Shown: piece after piece, positions 62,401-64,000 of the stretch
Numbering within the stretch: position 1 is the stretch's first letter
How the letters are laid out: each line of letters begins with the position of its first letter
NCBI GenBank assembly: GCA_016190145.1
Contig: JACPRD010000059.1
Coordinates: 1 to 64,000 of the forward strand
Source: Planctomycetota bacterium
Lineage (GTDB): Bacteria; Planctomycetota; MHYJ01; WSZJ01
DNA: 64,000 bases
Direction: 5' to 3'
Translations under genes and position numbers: made by a program
The notes under the pieces: model-generated
Seen by the model: the letters and a program-made list of their open reading frames with translations, nothing else
Told to the model about the DNA's origin: nothing
The model's database searches: none

Positions 62401-64000
62401 GCTGGACCCGCACAACCCCCGCGCACATGTTCGCGGCGCATCCCAAGGCGGGAGACTTCACCTGGACGCCCGAGGAAATCGAGGACGCGTGCAATTTCGT
62501 CGCGGGAACGCGGACGCGCGCGTTCACGAAGGAAGGGGAGTTCACGTTTTCGGGTTTCCAGGTCTGGAACGAGCCCAAGCAGCACATGGCTCGTCTCGAT
62601 TCCTCCGGCGACATCTTCACGCTCAATCCCATGGGGCGATGGATCGCGGACCGGCGGTGGCACTGGGAGCTGTGCGCGGGGCTCAAGCTTTTCACCGAGC
62701 AGTCGCGGCGGGGTCTCAAGTTCGCGTTCGACGACGATCCGGACAGGGTGACATTCATCCGCAAGCTCTACGTCAGTGCGGGAAGCGACGCGCACGGCGA
62801 TTTCAATTACGCGACGGGTGTGACGGCTTCGGTCATGTCGCACCACGCGGTCGAGCCGTATCTCAAGCTCTGGAAGAACACCGGTTCAGGCGCGTACTCC
62901 AGCGACGCGGCCTTCGCCCGGTGCCGGACGTACGCGCTGGGCGGGGAAATCGACGACGTCCATCACGGCCGCACGGCGCTCACGAACGGCCCGCTCGTGA
63001 CGTTCGCGCTGGACACGGATCTCAAGTTCGACAGCGCCTCACTGGAGTGGCATGACAGCTGGATCAAGGCGAGCCTGGCCCAGAACGACGACGGGCGGAT
63101 CGGCGGAGAGGGAAGGTTCGACGGAGGGCGCACGGCCCTTGTCAGAAAAGCGTGCCCTGACATGGTCGCGCGCGTCCGCGTGGCGACCGACACGGACTGG
63201 GGCGGCGATCTCGACTCGCTCGATGCGTGGTGGTGGGACAAGGAACGGGAAGCAGCGTTCGTTGCCGAGGGGGGCGTCGACGTGCCGGCCCCTTCACAGA
63301 AGTTGAAGCCCCTCCGCAAGGCCGGCAACCGCGGGCTCGGCCTGGCGCCCTCCGAGACCGGCGCGGTGATGTTGCTCGCCCAGGCTTCGCCGCATGGGGC
63401 CTGGCACCCCGATGGGACAATCTGCCTGACGAATCCGGTGTGGTTCACGCCGATGGACATCAAGCCGGAGGTCATCGCCGTCGAGCCGGTGGACGGCAAG
63501 CCGATCATCCCGAAAGAGAGATTCTGGGTGTCGTACACCTCGGACATTTCCATGCAGAAGCGCAAGAACCGGATTTTCATTCAGCAGCTCAGCGAACAGG
63601 GCGATTCCACGGGTCCGCGGATTGCACTGGTCCACAAGGAATCGGTGGGGTGGCTGGATCGCAAGGCTTCGGACGACCGGACCGTGATTCTGAAGCAGTG
63701 CCTTGCGAGCGCGACGAACGAGACGCCGATCCCGCTGGGGGAGCCGTGGTATCCGCGGCCCGGCGTGGTGACGTTCGCGGTGGTGCTTGAGGATCCCGAA
63801 GACGCGAATGGCAACCGGCTGAATCCGGTCGCGGCGACGATCGCGGTGTCGGTTCCGCCGGAGTTCGTGCGGGATCCCGACAAGATGGACGATCCCCCGG
63901 CAAAGGGCGACCCCAAGGCAACGACGCCGGGGGGCGGGCCGGGAGACCAGGGGCTGGGGAACACCCCGACCGAAACCTCGGTCGTCTGCGTGCGCGCGGG
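59493..64000 (+). CDS. Secreted subtilase-PHP fusion protein, truncated by the window end
   Basis: At least 1502 aa; the frame is open to the last base. ATG 59493 follows GGAGGGAGGA. Signal peptide to about 26 (WPPVSA). S8 domain (about 42-310): Asp49 in AVLDTGVD, His82 in GHGTLVAG, Ser248 in LEGTSAVAA; the oxyanion Asn expected in AAGN is Ile175. CARDB/Ig-like strands follow (about 320-470). A PHP-type metal phosphoesterase-like domain spans about 720-1110 with DVHVHT (727-732), TTDHN (about 780) and GSDAHGD (1097). A Gly/Pro-rich linker near 1475 suggests a further domain beyond the window. Substrate unknown. Confidence 0.85.
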   Translation, partial: MKPKCRRVSLLVLAAIAFLGWPPVSAQDPFPEREPGVASPSDMIVAVLDTGVDSNHKDLEGSVLKGWNVVDGSDDTEDKVGHGTLVAGLIAARGDGKDSPRGLAPGVKILPVKVVADSTRTAIGPTVAIGITWAVKQGAKIICIPLGSPRGTGSLEEAIDEAREKGVLVIAAAGIASGTQDFWPAAHPWAVSCTAASESILKASDGAPVRIMAVSARANLSGKTELAGDPSAMSCRPDDTYGPLEGTSAVAARAAGVAARIWTEHPTLTAAEVRRILVESGPRMGTPNFHGVYPTHLLDLEAALFCADPDLADLAVRSATLRPWPWHPGEKRLGEAEVLNCGVTPAKGVLVVDIDKAYRFDVPEIAPGETRVVAFEIPAEADLSSGRARVSLDGVAKEKNTANNALNISVSERPRERPCVMFQSAGVERLDTDPGKAVLYARLRNLETSEEFPADIRLRIGAQTWTRAVRLKPGADGRVECEWTFPDGEKAVRLEAEVEVKGQVTDKVRVGLLIEDRPVEMQYADVWDRNEIIFDMPWGIVEGRKEIPLLVFAPETGNWGMAVDGIVLKDIKVYRGQARGIWEFKPDVSWWGEGETPIFGATCGSFRVSPDKGNVVAQGGAWPQFKGIVIEDELGALLTARDLDTATPAGVVGYIDRACWHRIVRLPVVTPEPEMYFTARAVTTTYRFRAPTDWDLPVLDQDEVTIKVLRVLLRKAMPKLSEKGRYFDVHVHTAAEYSKELVDPRLAWGGPPRMLLWSAYSLGMIDSPAPGAALNQVFTTDHNCFFSDKDVPDFPPFRTGAPEDEFLTLRELLGMRTTGQEVSLFRGDTPLGGPHALLHEHDRFLPGPWFGDRSGVQWYIQFFSELESALWMTRELLKKEKVPFFLTGIKLGEFAWSAAEKDPLWGELVDYVTRATKTQQTYEKVRQSLRLASSLDEKKLHRLHSEANRIKDNVQRTSFANNNTIRNVLGWTRTTPAHMFAAHPKAGDFTWTPEEIEDACNFVAGTRTRAFTKEGEFTFSGFQVWNEPKQHMARLDSSGDIFTLNPMGRWIADRRWHWELCAGLKLFTEQSRRGLKFAFDDDPDRVTFIRKLYVSAGSDAHGDFNYATGVTASVMSHHAVEPYLKLWKNTGSGAYSSDAAFARCRTYALGGEIDDVHHGRTALTNGPLVTFALDTDLKFDSASLEWHDSWIKASLAQNDDGRIGGEGRFDGGRTALVRKACPDMVARVRVATDTDWGGDLDSLDAWWWDKEREAAFVAEGGVDVPAPSQKLKPLRKAGNRGLGLAPSETGAVMLLAQASPHGAWHPDGTICLTNPVWFTPMDIKPEVIAVEPVDGKPIIPKERFWVSYTSDISMQKRKNRIFIQQLSEQGDSTGPRIALVHKESVGWLDRKASDDRTVILKQCLASATNETPIPLGEPWYPRPGVVTFAVVLEDPEDANGNRLNPVAATIAVSVPPEFVRDPDKMDDPPAKGDPKATTPGGGPGDQGLGNTPTETSVVCVRA

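Overview
The window is one high-GC environmental bacterial fragment. Its mix of lineage-typical parts points to Planctomycetota or a close relative in the PVC/multicellular-type bacteria: a Ser/Thr kinase fused to a formylglycine-enzyme (FGE)/C-type-lectin fold, secreted caspase and LRR proteins, a CFI-box sorting tail, many lipoproteins, two DeoC aldolases and a subtilase-PHP giant. This is inference from gene content, not a phylogeny. No rRNA or tRNA was found.

Layout. 1-0.5 kb: end of a secreted beta-helix protein. 0.7-9.1 kb: a Fur-led iron/metal locus (Fur, tandem P19-type lipoprotein, FTR1 permease, two c-type cytochromes, porin, CbiX-like chelatase lipoprotein, outer-membrane protein with a Cys/His insert). 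9.1-14.2 kb: mixed housekeeping and secreted genes, including a HELIH metalloprotein, a metallophosphoesterase and an LRR protein. 14.3-21.8 kb: nucleoside salvage, with DeoC, a phosphohexomutase-family enzyme, nucleoside phosphorylase and a porin in overlapping operons. 22-27.2 kb: hybrid histidine kinase, ATP-grasp ligase, M23 peptidase. 27.3-28.9 kb: VapBC and a nucleotidyltransferase pair. 29-35.4 kb: a double aldehyde dehydrogenase, three paralogous one-TM proteins and a second DeoC.

36.8-59.4 kb reads as a conflict/defence-type island: secreted caspase with two Tudor-like barrels, MazEF, a complete diversity-generating retroelement (DGR), XPB helicase with its partner, tandem AbiE modules, an HsdR remnant, and a LexA-like regulator/SNF2 helicase/SEC-C operon. 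The DGR is the main result. The 3' end of the kinase-FGE gene is the variable repeat (42133-42212), followed by Avd, a reverse transcriptase with the DGR IGxxxSQ and YMDD motifs, and a template repeat (43784-43863). By hand alignment, 9 of 10 TR/VR mismatches fall at template adenines, all in AAC codons. Duplicated remnants of the caspase/zinc-ribbon gene pair flank the MazEF-DGR block. 59.5 kb to the end: a secreted subtilase-PHP fusion running off the window.

The second notable feature is a set of intergenic repeats of different sequence that mostly share a 7-nt period, often as inverted pairs, plus a separate CTTCGACTCGCT-type palindrome. Both types have also entered coding sequence in frame, especially the kinase gene and the RT C-terminus.
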